Positions 1 through 8,183 of a DNA stretch of 64,000 nucleotides are shown here, piece by piece. A program made the position numbers and the translations under genes. Position 1 is the first letter of the stretch. Each line of letters opens with the position of its first letter. Origin of the DNA: Trebonia sp963767685 (GTDB lineage: Bacteria; Actinomycetota; Actinomycetes; Streptosporangiales; Streptosporangiaceae); assembly GCA_963767685.1 (NCBI GenBank), contig CAVYEZ010000013.1:62001-126000 (forward strand), written 5' to 3'. The notes beneath the pieces are model-generated. The model ran no database searches. It saw only the letters and a program-made list of their open reading frames with translations, and had not been told where the DNA came from.

Positions 1-2
1 AC

Positions 3-458
3 GGCCCCGCCGTGCGGGCGGCCGACTGGAAGCAGCTTCCCGTGCCGGCCCCCGACACGCTGGAGCCGTTCCTGCCGTTCATCGTCCCCCGGGTGCTCGA
101 GCTCGTGTACACCTCGCCCGACATGCGGCCGCTGGCCCGCGACCTGGACGATGGGGGCGAGGATCCGTTCGCCTGGGATCCCGGCCGCCGGGCCAGCCTG
201 CGGGCGGAACTGGACGCCTTGTTCTTCCGCGTGTACGGGATCGACGACCGTGACGACGTGGAGTACATCACCGGCGCGCTCCAGGCCGGCGCCGACGACC
301 CAGAACCGGGCAAGAGCCGCGACGACAGAGGTCGGGGCGCCAGGGAACTCATCCTGGCCACCTACGACCGCATGGTGGAAGCCGGCGCCGCCGGAGCCGA
401 GTACGAAACCCGGATCTTCCCGCCTCCCGGCCACGGACCCAGGAGCAGGCCCATCTGA
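3..458 (+). CDS. C-terminal end of a type IIG-like DNA methyltransferase (cut by window edge)
   Basis: The frame is open from the first bases of the window to a TGA at 456-458, so the start lies outside. The fragment ends with a pattern I know from the C-termini of actinobacterial Eco57I-like N6-adenine methyltransferases: RAELDALFFRVYGI followed by DDVEYITG and a short Pro/Gly-rich tail. The catalytic NPPY motif and SAM domain would be upstream and are not visible, so the assignment rests on the tail alone. Such proteins act in restriction-modification or phage defence. I cannot tell whether the full gene is intact. Confidence 0.55.
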   Translation, partial: GPAVRAADWKQLPVPAPDTLEPFLPFIVPRVLELVYTSPDMRPLARDLDDGGEDPFAWDPGRRASLRAELDALFFRVYGIDDRDDVEYITGALQAGADDPEPGKSRDDRGRGARELILATYDRMVEAGAAGAEYETRIFPPPGHGPRSRPI

Positions 459-519
459 CAGCGGGCGCGGCGCGCTCAGCCGTGACACCGCTGAGCGTCG
501 TGCCCTAACCGTTACCTAA

Positions 520-753
520 GTCCGCGCATCTAGAGTCCCCGCCGATCACGACCTGGTCAAGGATGACATCCCGATCAGACTCGGACCGGTGGGGGGACGG
601 CTGGTTGGTGAAGTCTTTGCCTCCCTGCTTCGCGGTGACCTCGCCTCGTACCTCTACGCCCAGCCTGCGTTCACACCGATCGCGGACTTCACGCGCGGGG
701 GAACATTCGGACTCGCCGAGCCGATCAACGTGGCCCTGGGCCGCACGCCCTGA
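520..753 (+). pseudogene. Remnant of an animal-type heme peroxidase (C-terminus only)
   Basis: A frame ending at the TGA 751-753 encodes about 77 residues that resemble the extreme C-terminus of bacterial animal-type heme peroxidases: LGPVGGRLVGEVFASLLRGD, then a YLYAQPAFTP stretch and GTFGLAEPINVALG. An in-frame TAA at 517-519 closes the frame upstream and there is no start codon or ribosome site, so the heme-binding part is missing. I read it as a decayed or truncated gene. Family recognition is from memory of the LGPVGGR(I/L)V motif; no search was run. Confidence 0.55.
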
Positions 754-1050
754 CCATCCTCAGCTGATCATTGACCGGATCAGGGCGCCGCTCTCGACCT
801 CGGCGCTGTACCGGGTGCTGAGCGCGCCGAACTCGAGCATGACGTTGGCGACGCGCTGGATATTCGGCGCCTCCACCGAGCCGGTCGTAAAATTGCTGTT
901 GCGTGAGCGGTATTCGGGCGGCCGCCGCGTTGAATATGTACATGATTTGTTTAATCACTGGCGACTTTGTGGGGCCGCTCTTGGCGCCGACGCGAAGGGT
1001 CCGCCAGGCGGCCGGGCGGCGAGGACCGGGAGGCGCCGGGTTTCAACCCG
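754..1050. other. Gene-free stretch
   Basis: No frame here looks coding: the open frames are short, start without ribosome sites and have poor actinobacterial codon bias. It contains a comparatively A/T-rich patch (about 885-960). It separates the peroxidase remnant from the van-linked element and may be further decayed sequence. Confidence 0.4.
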
Positions 1051-1110
1051 CTAGTCAAGCCAGCGTGGTGTTGTCAGCACGTGCGCGGTTTTGGATATGC
1101 CGGCGATATG
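1051..1110 (+). promoter_or_regulatory. Copy A of a 60-bp element shared with the vanH upstream region (candidate VanR operator)
   Basis: These 60 bases align without gaps to 4040-4099, with 48 identities by my count. The best conserved cores are AGTCAAG, TGTTG-CAGC, CGGTTTT-GATA and CGATATG. Copy A ends 24 bases before the start of a VanR-like remnant; copy B lies immediately upstream of vanH. In Streptomyces VanR activates its own promoter and the vanHAX promoter, so a shared operator is the simplest reading. No -10/-35 pair was assigned with certainty. Confidence 0.5.
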
Positions 1111-1133
1111 CGCGGGCTCGTAGCCTCGGGAGC

Positions 1134-1181
1134 ATGCGTGTGCTGGTGGTCGAGGATTGCCCGGCGTCGGCTACCGCATCG
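1134..1181 (+). pseudogene. Remnant of a VanR-like response regulator
   Basis: ATG at 1134 starts MRVLVVEDC, the classic first strand of an OmpR-type receiver domain. The reading frame then degenerates. In another frame, bases 1160-1180 encode PGVGYRID, resembling the final wing of an OmpR-type DNA-binding domain (usually RGVGYR). The likely explanation is an internal deletion that removed nearly the whole regulator, leaving both tips. The position beside vanHAX and the element upstream of it point to vanR. The GVGYRI match is short and could be chance. Confidence 0.45.
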
Positions 1182-1270
1182 ACACAAAGTGGACCATGCG
1201 CTGGAAGCCAGCCCTGAACGCATTCGCGATAACCTTCGGCGACCGCTTCCCTGCGGCCGAGACCTACTAA
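1163..1270 (+). mobile_element. C-terminal remnant of an IS256-type (mutator) transposase
   Basis: The frame ending at TAA 1268-1270 encodes KWTMRWKPALNAFAITF followed by GDRFPAAETY. This resembles the end of actinobacterial IS256-family transposases, where W-RWK-ALNAFAI is conserved near the C-terminus. No catalytic domain and no terminal inverted repeats are visible. The remnant is fused to the vanR tip, so an insertion followed by deletion may have destroyed the regulator gene. Confidence 0.45.
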
Positions 1271-1354
1271 CCAAGACCGCCGGAAACACCGTTGGCGAGA
1301 TAGTCCCGGGCTCTGCGTCACGGTGCGGCTGCCCGCCGCACAACCAGCGGGGGA

Positions 1355-1963
1355 CTACGTGATGGGGAAATCGAAGTAGGTGTTGGGGTACGGCTCGTGT
1401 TTGAGGGTGTAGTGCCACCATTCGCGTGCGTAGGAGTCGAAGCCGCAGTCCTGCATGATGGTGCGGAGGTGGTGCCGGTTTTCCGCTTCGGCTGACGTGA
1501 TTCCTCGTGCTCCGTGATGGGACAGCGCGTCCATCAAGTCGTGGTCGCCGCCCATGGGAGCAAGATCACCGGTGGCTAGCTGGTACAGCGTCAGGTCGAC
1601 GGTGCCGCCCCGGCTGTGACCTGACCTGGCGGCCACATAGCCCCGCTCGAACACCTCCGGCCTGCCGATGTTCGGGTAGTGACGTCGTTTCGTGCGGCCG
1701 TTCTCCGGCTGCCTCGACCAGCGCAGGAAGCAGTCGACGGCGCGCTGCGGGCGGTAGCCGTCCCACAGGAGCAGGCCGAAGCCCAGGGATGCGGCTTCTT
1801 CTTCGGCTCTGTTCAGGGCGGCGCACAGGGCCCTGGTGCCGACGATGCGGTTGGCTTGGTATCCGTCCACCGGTTTGCCGGTGAAGTTGTCCCAGGTGGC
1901 GTATTTGGCATCCCACCGTATGCCGGGGACGAACTCGTCGACGAAGACGAAGTCGCTGTTCAC
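1355..1963 (-). CDS. vanX: D-alanyl-D-alanine dipeptidase VanX
   Basis: Cytoplasmic zinc D,D-dipeptidase that destroys D-Ala-D-Ala so that only D-Ala-D-Lac enters peptidoglycan precursors. The 202-residue length equals characterised VanX. Zinc ligands fall at the canonical positions: His116 and Asp123 in SGHSRGGTVDLTL, and His184 in EWWHYTL with the catalytic Glu181. Arg71 (WDGYRP) is also present. The start overlaps the stop of the ligase gene by ATGA, so it is translationally coupled as the last gene of vanHAX. Nothing suggests loss of function. Confidence 0.97.
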   Translation of the reverse strand: MNSDFVFVDEFVPGIRWDAKYATWDNFTGKPVDGYQANRIVGTRALCAALNRAEEEAASLGFGLLLWDGYRPQRAVDCFLRWSRQPENGRTKRRHYPNIGRPEVFERGYVAARSGHSRGGTVDLTLYQLATGDLAPMGGDHDLMDALSHHGARGITSAEAENRHHLRTIMQDCGFDSYAREWWHYTLKHEPYPNTYFDFPIT

Positions 1964-3000
1964 CGCTTCTTGCCGTCCAGCGTCAGCGCCACCAGCCGTT
2001 CGATGACGTCGGCGAGGGACAGTCCTGCGGCGGCCATCATTCTCGGGTAGCGGCTGTAGGAGGTCATGCCGGGCAGGGTGTTGACCTCGTTGAGTACGAC
2101 CGTTCCGTCGTCGGTCAGGAACGTGTCCACCCGGGCGAGTCCCTTACAGCCCAGAGCGCGGTAGATGACCTTTGCCGTCTCCTGGACTAGCGAGCGCGCC
2201 TCGGCCGGGATGTCGGCGGGCACGACGAACGCGGAGTTCTCTGAGCCGCTTTCCGGATTGCTCTCTTGATGGATTCTGAAGAAGCCGTGCGAGAGCGCAA
2301 CCCGGTCTACCTCGCCTGCGACCAGTCCGAATCGTCCCCCGAGGATGGCGCAGCCGACCTCGCTGCCGACAACGGCCTCTTCGATCAGCACCTTGGCGTC
2401 GTACTGCCGTGCGGTCTCTATCGCACTCGGCAGTTCTTCTTGTCCAGAAACCTTGCTGACGCCGAAGGACGAGCCCGAACGGGCCGGCTTGACGAAGACG
2501 GGATAGGTAAGGCTGTCCGGGGCGATCTTCTCGTTCTCCGTGATCACCCAGTGTTTCGGTGTGGCGATTCCCGCGTTACCGGCGACGATATAGGCCAGGG
2601 ACTTGTCCATGCACAGCGCCGAGCTTGGTATGTCGCAGCCCACGTAGGGAATGCCCGACAGTTCCAGCAGGCCCTGGATCGCGCCGTCTTCGCCGAGCTT
2701 GCCGTGCAGAAGGGGCAAGACCACGTCCAGACGGATCATGTCGTATCGTTCCCGCTCCAGAACGAGCAGCCCGTGGACGCTTCGGTCCGGTGACAGCACG
2801 ACTGGGAGGCTGTCGCGGCTCTCCCAGTTCGAGCCCGGGCCGTCACACAGCTTCCACGCCCCGGTGGTCGTGATCCCGATCCACAGCGGCTCGTACTTGC
2901 CGAGGTCGAGGTGTTTCGCGACCTCCTGCGCGGACTTGACCGACACCGGGTGTTCTTCGGAGCAGCCGCCGAAGATGATTCCGATTTTCAGCTTTCGCAC
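1960..3000 (-). CDS. vanA: D-alanine--(R)-lactate ligase (VanA/VanB type)
   Basis: ATP-grasp ligase joining D-Ala to D-lactate, 346 aa. The N-terminus KIGIIFGGCSEEHPVSVKSA is the glycopeptide-resistance form rather than a housekeeping Ddl. Near residue 240 the omega-loop reads HGFFRIHQE, whose His is the determinant of lactate over alanine specificity in VanA/VanB. The metal-binding end LNEVNTLPGMTSYSRYPRMM is also typical. It overlaps vanH upstream by 13 bases and vanX downstream by 4 bases. Whether it is closer to VanA, VanB or the Streptomyces subtype cannot be settled by eye, so the symbol is generic. Confidence 0.95.
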   Translation of the reverse strand: MRKLKIGIIFGGCSEEHPVSVKSAQEVAKHLDLGKYEPLWIGITTTGAWKLCDGPGSNWESRDSLPVVLSPDRSVHGLLVLERERYDMIRLDVVLPLLHGKLGEDGAIQGLLELSGIPYVGCDIPSSALCMDKSLAYIVAGNAGIATPKHWVITENEKIAPDSLTYPVFVKPARSGSSFGVSKVSGQEELPSAIETARQYDAKVLIEEAVVGSEVGCAILGGRFGLVAGEVDRVALSHGFFRIHQESNPESGSENSAFVVPADIPAEARSLVQETAKVIYRALGCKGLARVDTFLTDDGTVVLNEVNTLPGMTSYSRYPRMMAAAGLSLADVIERLVALTLDGKKR

Positions 3001-4034
3001 GCCGTCTTCTCCTTTTCGAACGTGAGGCAGGTGATGATGGTGTTTTCCACGGCGTCACTCAAGGCGTGGTCGGTGTAGTAGGCGGTGTGCGGGCTGATGA
3101 TCACGTTGGGCAGTTGCTGCAGCCGCGTCAGCGGAGTGTTGTCGAGGCGCCTGTTTCTGCAGTCGGTGTAGAAGATCCCGTCCTCCCCTTCGAGGACGTC
3201 CAACGCCGCACCGCCTAGCCGGCCGCTTTCCAGCGCTGAAAGAAGGGACTCGGTGTCGATCAGTGAGCCGCGCCCGGTGTTGATGATGAACGCGCCGTGC
3301 TTCATCTGCCCGATACGCCGACGATCCAGGAGATGGTGCGTGTCCGCGGTGAGCGGGGTGTGGAGGGTGACGATGTCGCTCTGCTCGAGCAGTTCGTCGA
3401 GCGGAACGTAGCGGGCCCCGGTTTCCTGACGGGTGTCGTAGGCCAAGGCCCGGCAGCCGAATCCCCGCAGCCGGTCCAGGACCGCCGAGCCGATGCGTCC
3501 CGTTCCAACGACCCCGACGGTCAGGTCGCGGAGCTCTTTCCCGCGCGCGTCATGCAGCCGGTAGTCATGAGCGTCGGTCTGGCGGATGACGGATTTCGCA
3601 TTCCGCACGGCCATCAGCATCAGCATGAGCGCGTAGTCGGCCACGCTGTCGGGTGAATAGGCGACATTACCCACGCAGATGCCGACGCTCCGCGCGTAGC
3701 TAACGTCGATGTGGTTGTATCCGATACTTCGCGTGGAGACGTACCTGACGCCGGCCCGGCTGAGCGCCAGCAGGGTGGAACCCGTAACCGGGGTTTTGTG
3801 GCCGACGCTGATGCATCGGTTTCCAGACGCCAGCCCGACGTTGGCCTCGGACACCGCTGCCTCGGTGATAGTCGGCGCAACGCCGAAACGAGGCGCGACC
3901 TCCCGGAACACAGCAGCCTCGTCCGGCCCGCACCCGTACACGGTGATTCCCGTGCCTGGGACAGACGAGGAGGACGCGGACGCCATCGAGGGGGCGCGAC
4001 CGGCCGCTGGCCGCGCTGGCTCGCTAGAGGTCAT
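2988..4034 (-). CDS. vanH: D-lactate dehydrogenase VanH
   Basis: NADH-dependent 2-hydroxyacid dehydrogenase that reduces pyruvate to D-lactate for the adjacent ligase. The Rossmann motif GVVGTGRIGSAV is present, with the catalytic Arg in INTGRGSLID and the catalytic His in ISPHTAYYT near the end. The core begins GITVYGCGPDEAAVF, as in other VanH proteins. The ATG at 4034 follows a GGAGG six bases upstream but gives a Ser/Ala-rich extension of about 28 residues; an internal ATG (MASAS) or GTG would give the usual length. First gene of vanHAX. Confidence 0.95.
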   Translation of the reverse strand: MTSSEPARPAAGRAPSMASASSSSVPGTGITVYGCGPDEAAVFREVAPRFGVAPTITEAAVSEANVGLASGNRCISVGHKTPVTGSTLLALSRAGVRYVSTRSIGYNHIDVSYARSVGICVGNVAYSPDSVADYALMLMLMAVRNAKSVIRQTDAHDYRLHDARGKELRDLTVGVVGTGRIGSAVLDRLRGFGCRALAYDTRQETGARYVPLDELLEQSDIVTLHTPLTADTHHLLDRRRIGQMKHGAFIINTGRGSLIDTESLLSALESGRLGGAALDVLEGEDGIFYTDCRNRRLDNTPLTRLQQLPNVIISPHTAYYTDHALSDAVENTIITCLTFEKEKTACES

Positions 4035-4039
4035 GCCCT

Positions 4040-4099
4040 CCAGTCAAGGCAGCCGGGTGTTGCCAGCGCGTATACGGTTTTCGATACGCCGACGATATG
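4040..4099 (-). promoter_or_regulatory. Copy B of the 60-bp van element: vanH promoter/operator region
   Basis: It matches 1051-1110 at 48 of 60 positions without gaps and starts six bases upstream of the vanH start codon. It is expected to contain the vanHAX promoter and the VanR binding site. The order of the two copies is direct on the plus strand, so they have opposite orientation relative to their downstream genes, which suits a site that binds a regulator dimer symmetrically. Confidence 0.5.
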
Positions 4100-4177
4100 T
4101 TGCCGCCCGTAGCGTGCGGGGACCACGTCACGGTGCATCGCCGGCGAGGGCGACGGCACCGTGACGGTGACCGCGCG

Positions 4178-4897
4178 TTACGCGTCTTTGTCCTCGGCCG
4201 CCCGCCTGGCCTCGCGGGCCAGTTGCCGTCGCATGATCCAGTCCGGTCGGCGGACGGTGACCGCTCCGCAGAACACGTCGCAGTTGACGACGATCACCGG
4301 CGCTCCGGGCTGAGGCTCGCCGCGCAGCTGTGACGACTTGGCGCCGAGCACCGCGCGGCCATTCATGCGCACGTCGATCCCGTCGGGCACGAAGATGGTC
4401 ATCGACCCGAACCTCACGGTGGCGTCGATGGTGGTGACGTGCTGGCGGATTACAGCCTGTTGCATTTCCAGGTGGCAGTCACCCAGCACTGAGCGGACCG
4501 TAATGTGCGCGGGAACCACCCAAGGGCCCTTGCGCGACTCATTGCCCAGCACCGCGGTGATCTCTACAGGAACCGGCGCAGGGTCACCTTGCGGCAGCGC
4601 GGGAAGATCGGTGGTCAGGCCGGTCAGCTCACCAAGGGTGCGCGCGACGAGCGCGGCGTCACTCCGCTGCGAGTATTCCTCCAGGCTGAGCCGCCCCTCG
4701 GCGCTGGCTGCGGCAAGGGCCTCGAGGGTCTGCTCACGGTCGGCGTCCGAGGCACGCAGCGGGCTGTTCCCCTGCTGTTCGTGTCCGCTGTCAAGACTCA
4801 AGGCCAGCCTCCCCGGCTTGTTGCTCGGTGGCCCCAGCGCGAACCGCAGCCTGGCCGATTCTCGTCGATGACAGTGTCGCGCATCAAGTGGAGGCAC
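4178..4897 (-). CDS. DUF1707 / LiaF-like cell-envelope stress protein
   Basis: The N-terminal half contains a DUF1707 module, recognisable by PLRASDADREQTLEAL and LSLEEYSQRSDAAL. The second half has the beta-rich repeat pattern of the LiaF/YvqF C-terminal domain (VRFGSMTIFVPDGIDV). No transmembrane helix is visible. The family is common in actinomycetes and linked to cell-wall stress, which fits its position just upstream of vanHAX on the same strand, although 144 bases separate them. The annotated start gives about 45 extra residues; a TTG start just before LSLDSGHEQQ would place DUF1707 near the N-terminus. Confidence 0.75.
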   Translation of the reverse strand: MPPLDARHCHRRESARLRFALGPPSNKPGRLALSLDSGHEQQGNSPLRASDADREQTLEALAAASAEGRLSLEEYSQRSDAALVARTLGELTGLTTDLPALPQGDPAPVPVEITAVLGNESRKGPWVVPAHITVRSVLGDCHLEMQQAVIRQHVTTIDATVRFGSMTIFVPDGIDVRMNGRAVLGAKSSQLRGEPQPGAPVIVVNCDVFCGAVTVRRPDWIMRRQLAREARRAAEDKDA

Positions 4898-4956
4898 GGA
4901 TATCGGCCAGATCGGCTGCCCCCAGGCGGCTCGCGGCCTATTACTCGCGGCCCTGG

Positions 4957-5949
4957 TTACGCGGCCTCGACCTTAGGCATGATCTCTTCCTTTAGCCGCT
5001 TGAGGTCGTCGAGCGTCTTGGAGACGGGCACGTCCTGGAACGGCGGCCAGAGGAGCGGCATCGTGAGCCCGGCTTCCTTGTAGCGCTTGAGCCTATCGGT
5101 GATCTGCGCCGCGGTTCCGGCCAGCAGGTTGCTGCCCTTGGCCATCGGCGTTTGATCGGTCTCCTGGTCCGTGATCACGAACCAGATCATGCTGCAAATC
5201 TCGAGATCGTCGATCGAGCGCGAGCTCTCGAGCTTTTCGAGCTCCCCCTGGATGGCCGTGCGCCACTGCCGGAGCTCCTCCGGCGAGTCCTGGATACCGA
5301 TCCACCCCGCCAGGCCGTACTTGGAGATCCGTCGCGCCGAGCGAGCCGGGTCCTTCAGCCCGCTGAAGAAGATCGGCGGGTGCGGCTTCTGCACCGGTTT
5401 CCAGCCGAACCCGCACCGGTCGAAGTCCGCGAACTCGCCGTGGTACTCGAACACGTCGTTCGTCCAGATGCCCTGCATGACCTCGATCGTCTCGCGCACG
5501 TGCGTGTGCCGCTTGGGGAAGATGTGGGCGGCACTGGCGGCCGCGAACTCCTCCGGCATCCAGCCGGCGCCGATGCCGACGTTCAGCCGGCCGTTCGACA
5601 GGTGGTCGACCGTGGCGAGCTCCGCGGCGAGGACGCCGGGCGAGCGGTACGGCGTGTCGGTGATGCTCATGCCGATCCGCACCTTGGTCGTTTTCGCCGC
5701 GAGCCAGGGGATCAGCGGCCAGCCCTGGTACCACTGGCCGCGGGAGGACACCGGCAGTGCCTTCGGGAACTCATCAATCATGCCGAACGCGTACTGGAGT
5801 TCCTGGCGATCGGAGGCTTCGGGGACGATGAGCCGGTCGAGCGTCCAGACGGAGTCGAAATCGAGCTCCTCGGCCAGGCTGGTGAGATCCTCGAGTTCCT
5901 TGACCGTTACGTGTTCGCGGAAGTTTGGCAGGTACAGAGCGAGCTTCAT
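4957..5949 (-). CDS. LLM-class F420-dependent oxidoreductase
   Basis: A 330-aa luciferase-like TIM-barrel protein. Typical elements are MKLALYLPNF at the start, VRIGMSITDTPYRSPGVLA, LSNGRLNVGIGAGW and KPVQKPHPPIFFSG. In actinobacteria most such proteins use coenzyme F420 and reduce or oxidise xenobiotic-like or polyketide substrates; the substrate here is unknown. It is a single-gene unit. The next gene upstream is divergent, so 5950-6103 should hold both promoters. Confidence 0.88.
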   Translation of the reverse strand: MKLALYLPNFREHVTVKELEDLTSLAEELDFDSVWTLDRLIVPEASDRQELQYAFGMIDEFPKALPVSSRGQWYQGWPLIPWLAAKTTKVRIGMSITDTPYRSPGVLAAELATVDHLSNGRLNVGIGAGWMPEEFAAASAAHIFPKRHTHVRETIEVMQGIWTNDVFEYHGEFADFDRCGFGWKPVQKPHPPIFFSGLKDPARSARRISKYGLAGWIGIQDSPEELRQWRTAIQGELEKLESSRSIDDLEICSMIWFVITDQETDQTPMAKGSNLLAGTAAQITDRLKRYKEAGLTMPLLWPPFQDVPVSKTLDDLKRLKEEIMPKVEAA

Positions 5950-6103
5950 GAGACGGGCCTCCCCTTGTGTGTGCGTCCCGTCGCCTTGATGATCCCCTCC
6001 TCTGCGGTCGTCAGCAATGGAAGGCCCGTTGGAGGGGTGCGTGTTTCACGCCTTGGCCGACTGACTGCGCGCCGCATCGCGGAAATAGTGCGAAACTGGA
6101 GTC

Positions 6104-6580
6104 ATGCCTGCATCGGACGAGGATCTCCTGATCGAAGACGCGATCAGCCAGCGCAAGTCGCACAAACGCGGCTACAACCTGTTCGCTACCCTCAGCCTGG
6201 CCGCGGTCTTCGGCGCCGTCGGCTGGTTCCTGGTCTTCTGGCTGCGCCCGATGATCAAGTCGATCCCGCTCCTGCCCCTGGGGTCGGTGACGACCGGCCT
6301 GCTGGTCATCGGCCTGATCGCGTTCGCGATCGCCGGGCTGCTGATAGCGGGCAGCTTCTTCGTCGCCAACCCCTGGGCCCGGTGGGGCGACGCCGTCTCC
6401 GGCGCGTGCCCGCTGTGCGGCAAGCGCTCCCTCCGGCAAGAGAAGGTCGAGCACGCCGGCTGGGTGGAAGGTCACCCCGAGGCCGGCCCTGGGAAGGGCC
6501 CTAGGGGCATCGTGACCCTGTGCGAGACCCGGGGCTGCACCTACGCCACCGCCAAGGTCACCAGCCCAAGCGGCAACTGA
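6104..6580 (+). CDS. Small membrane protein with a C-terminal zinc-ribbon
   Basis: 158-aa protein of unknown function. Two hydrophobic segments are visible at about residues 27-45 and 61-85. After them comes a CPLCGKRSL knuckle and, about 40 residues later, a CETRGC pair, which together could bind one zinc on the inner side of the membrane. The ATG at 6104 is preceded by a GGAG. Followed directly by a strong terminator hairpin, so it is probably monocistronic. I do not recognise a named family. Confidence 0.7.
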   Translation: MPASDEDLLIEDAISQRKSHKRGYNLFATLSLAAVFGAVGWFLVFWLRPMIKSIPLLPLGSVTTGLLVIGLIAFAIAGLLIAGSFFVANPWARWGDAVSGACPLCGKRSLRQEKVEHAGWVEGHPEAGPGKGPRGIVTLCETRGCTYATAKVTSPSGN

Positions 6581-6585
6581 CGCAA

Positions 6586-6628
6586 GCCGGCGGCGGCCAG
6601 CGGTCCGGGACCGCTGGCCGCCGCCGGC
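6586..6628. terminator. Bidirectional terminator, perfect 20-bp stem with 3-base loop
   Basis: The left arm 6586-6605 and right arm 6609-6628 are perfectly complementary, with CGG at 6606-6608 as the loop. It sits between the zinc-ribbon protein (stop 6580, plus strand) and the MFS gene (stop 6639, minus strand), so it can end both transcripts. There is no U-tract, which is usual for actinomycete terminators. The stem is unusually long and free of mismatches. Confidence 0.85.
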
Positions 6629-6638
6629 CGCTCCGGCG

Positions 6639-8168
6639 CTACCGGCCAGCGGCCCCGGCCGCTTCTGGCTCGCCGTCGGCCGCGGGTGCTTCCGCCGCCG
6701 GGAACTCGGTTACCTCGTCGGGGACCTGGTGGCTGCCGCGCCGCAGGCCCGGCAGCGCGGCCAGCAGGCCGAGCGCCGCGACGCCGGTGATCACGTAGAG
6801 CGCCGGCCGGTAGGCCGACACCACCGCGGCGGGCGAGGTGAGCGTGTTCGCGCCGGCCGCGTCGACGACCGCGGTGACCACCGCGAGCACCACCGCGCCG
6901 CCGACCTGGAACGAGGTCTGGAACAGGCTCGCGGCCAGGCCCTGCTGCTCGTTCCGCACCCCGGAGGTCGCGGCGACGGTCAGGGCGGAGAAGCCGAAGC
7001 CGAATGCCGCGCCCAGCAGGATCACGGACGGGAGTATCACCGCCGGGTAATCCGGCGTCACGCCTGCCGTCAGGAAGACGGCGTAGCCGGCGACGAGCGA
7101 GACGAAGGCGGCGACGACCAGCGCCCCCGGGCCGAACCGGTTGAGCAGTCCGGCGACGCGCAGCGACAGCACGAAGACGATTACCCCGGCCGGAAGGAAT
7201 GCCAGCGCGGTCGAGATCGCCGACCAGTGCGCCAGCGACTGCAGGTACTGAGTCAGCAGGAACTGGAACGACACATAGCTGCCGAACAGCGTGATCGCCC
7301 CGATCTGCGCCCGGCGCAGCGATGCCGACCGGAAGATCCCGAACGGAACGAGCGGGTGGGTGCTCCGCGTCTCGATCACCGCGAACAGCCCGCCGAGCGC
7401 GATGATCGCCGCGAACGAGCCGATCGTCTGCGCCGATCCCCAGCCGACCTGCTGGGCGTTCACCACGGTGTAGACGAGCAGCAGCACGGCCACGGTGATG
7501 ACCCCCGCGCCGGGCAGGTCGAACTGATGCCAGGCCCTGTTCGCGCGGTTGCCTCCCTCGCCTCGCGGGATCAGCGTCAGGGCGCCGAGCAGCACAAGGG
7601 CCGCCGCGGGCGCGGACACCAGCAGCGTCCACCGCCAGTTGATCTGCGTGAGCAGGCCGGACAGCACGAGGCCGAGCGAGAACCCGCTGGCGCCAAACAC
7701 CGAGTAGATGCTGAACGCCCGGTTCCGCAGCGGGCCTTCAGGGAAGGTCGTGGTCAGCAGCGACATGCTGGCCGGGGCGGTGAACGCCGCCGCCATGCCC
7801 TTGATGATGCGGGCCGCGATCAGCAGGCCCGGGCTCGACACGAGGCCGCCGAGCAGGGACACCACGGCGAACACCGCGACCGCGGCGACGAACACCCGGC
7901 GGCGGCCGAGCAGGTCGGCCGCCCGTCCGCCGAGCAGCAGCAGGCCGCCGTAGCCGAGCGTGTACCCGCTGACGATCCACTGCAGCGATGAGGTGCTCAT
8001 GTGCAGTGCGGTCCGGATAGAAGGCAGCGCGACTCCGACCATCGAGACGTCGAGGCCGTCGAGCAGCAGCGCGCCGCCGAGAACGATAAGGATCCCCCAC
8101 AGCTGGGGTGTCCAGGTGGTTTCCGTTGATGTGGCCAGCGGCTCCCGCTGGCCTCGGGAAGAAGCCAT
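6639..8168 (-). CDS. MFS drug efflux transporter, DHA2 (14-TMS) family
   Basis: About 509 aa with regularly spaced hydrophobic segments, consistent with 14 helices, as in EmrB/QacA proton-antiport pumps. The loop motif GGRAADLLGRRRVFV between helices 2 and 3 is the MFS motif A, and SLQWIVSGYTLGYGGLLLLG matches helix 2 of DHA2 pumps. I chose the ATG at 8168 (MASSRGQRE) because the more upstream ATG at 8210 lies inside the palindromic operator. It is divergent from a MarR-type regulator, the usual arrangement for an inducible exporter. Substrate unknown. Confidence 0.9.
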   Translation of the reverse strand: MASSRGQREPLATSTETTWTPQLWGILIVLGGALLLDGLDVSMVGVALPSIRTALHMSTSSLQWIVSGYTLGYGGLLLLGGRAADLLGRRRVFVAAVAVFAVVSLLGGLVSSPGLLIAARIIKGMAAAFTAPASMSLLTTTFPEGPLRNRAFSIYSVFGASGFSLGLVLSGLLTQINWRWTLLVSAPAAALVLLGALTLIPRGEGGNRANRAWHQFDLPGAGVITVAVLLLVYTVVNAQQVGWGSAQTIGSFAAIIALGGLFAVIETRSTHPLVPFGIFRSASLRRAQIGAITLFGSYVSFQFLLTQYLQSLAHWSAISTALAFLPAGVIVFVLSLRVAGLLNRFGPGALVVAAFVSLVAGYAVFLTAGVTPDYPAVILPSVILLGAAFGFGFSALTVAATSGVRNEQQGLAASLFQTSFQVGGAVVLAVVTAVVDAAGANTLTSPAAVVSAYRPALYVITGVAALGLLAALPGLRRGSHQVPDEVTEFPAAEAPAADGEPEAAGAAGR

Positions 8169-8183
8169 GGCCCGACTATATGC

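Noticed and set aside
563..1054. 163-codon plus-strand frame
   Set aside because: It runs out of frame over the peroxidase remnant, has no ribosome site and no recognisable sequence.
6729..7991. Long plus-strand open frame over the MFS gene
   Set aside because: It is the antisense shadow of a clear 14-TMS transporter; composition is Arg/Gly/His-rich and no domain is recognisable.
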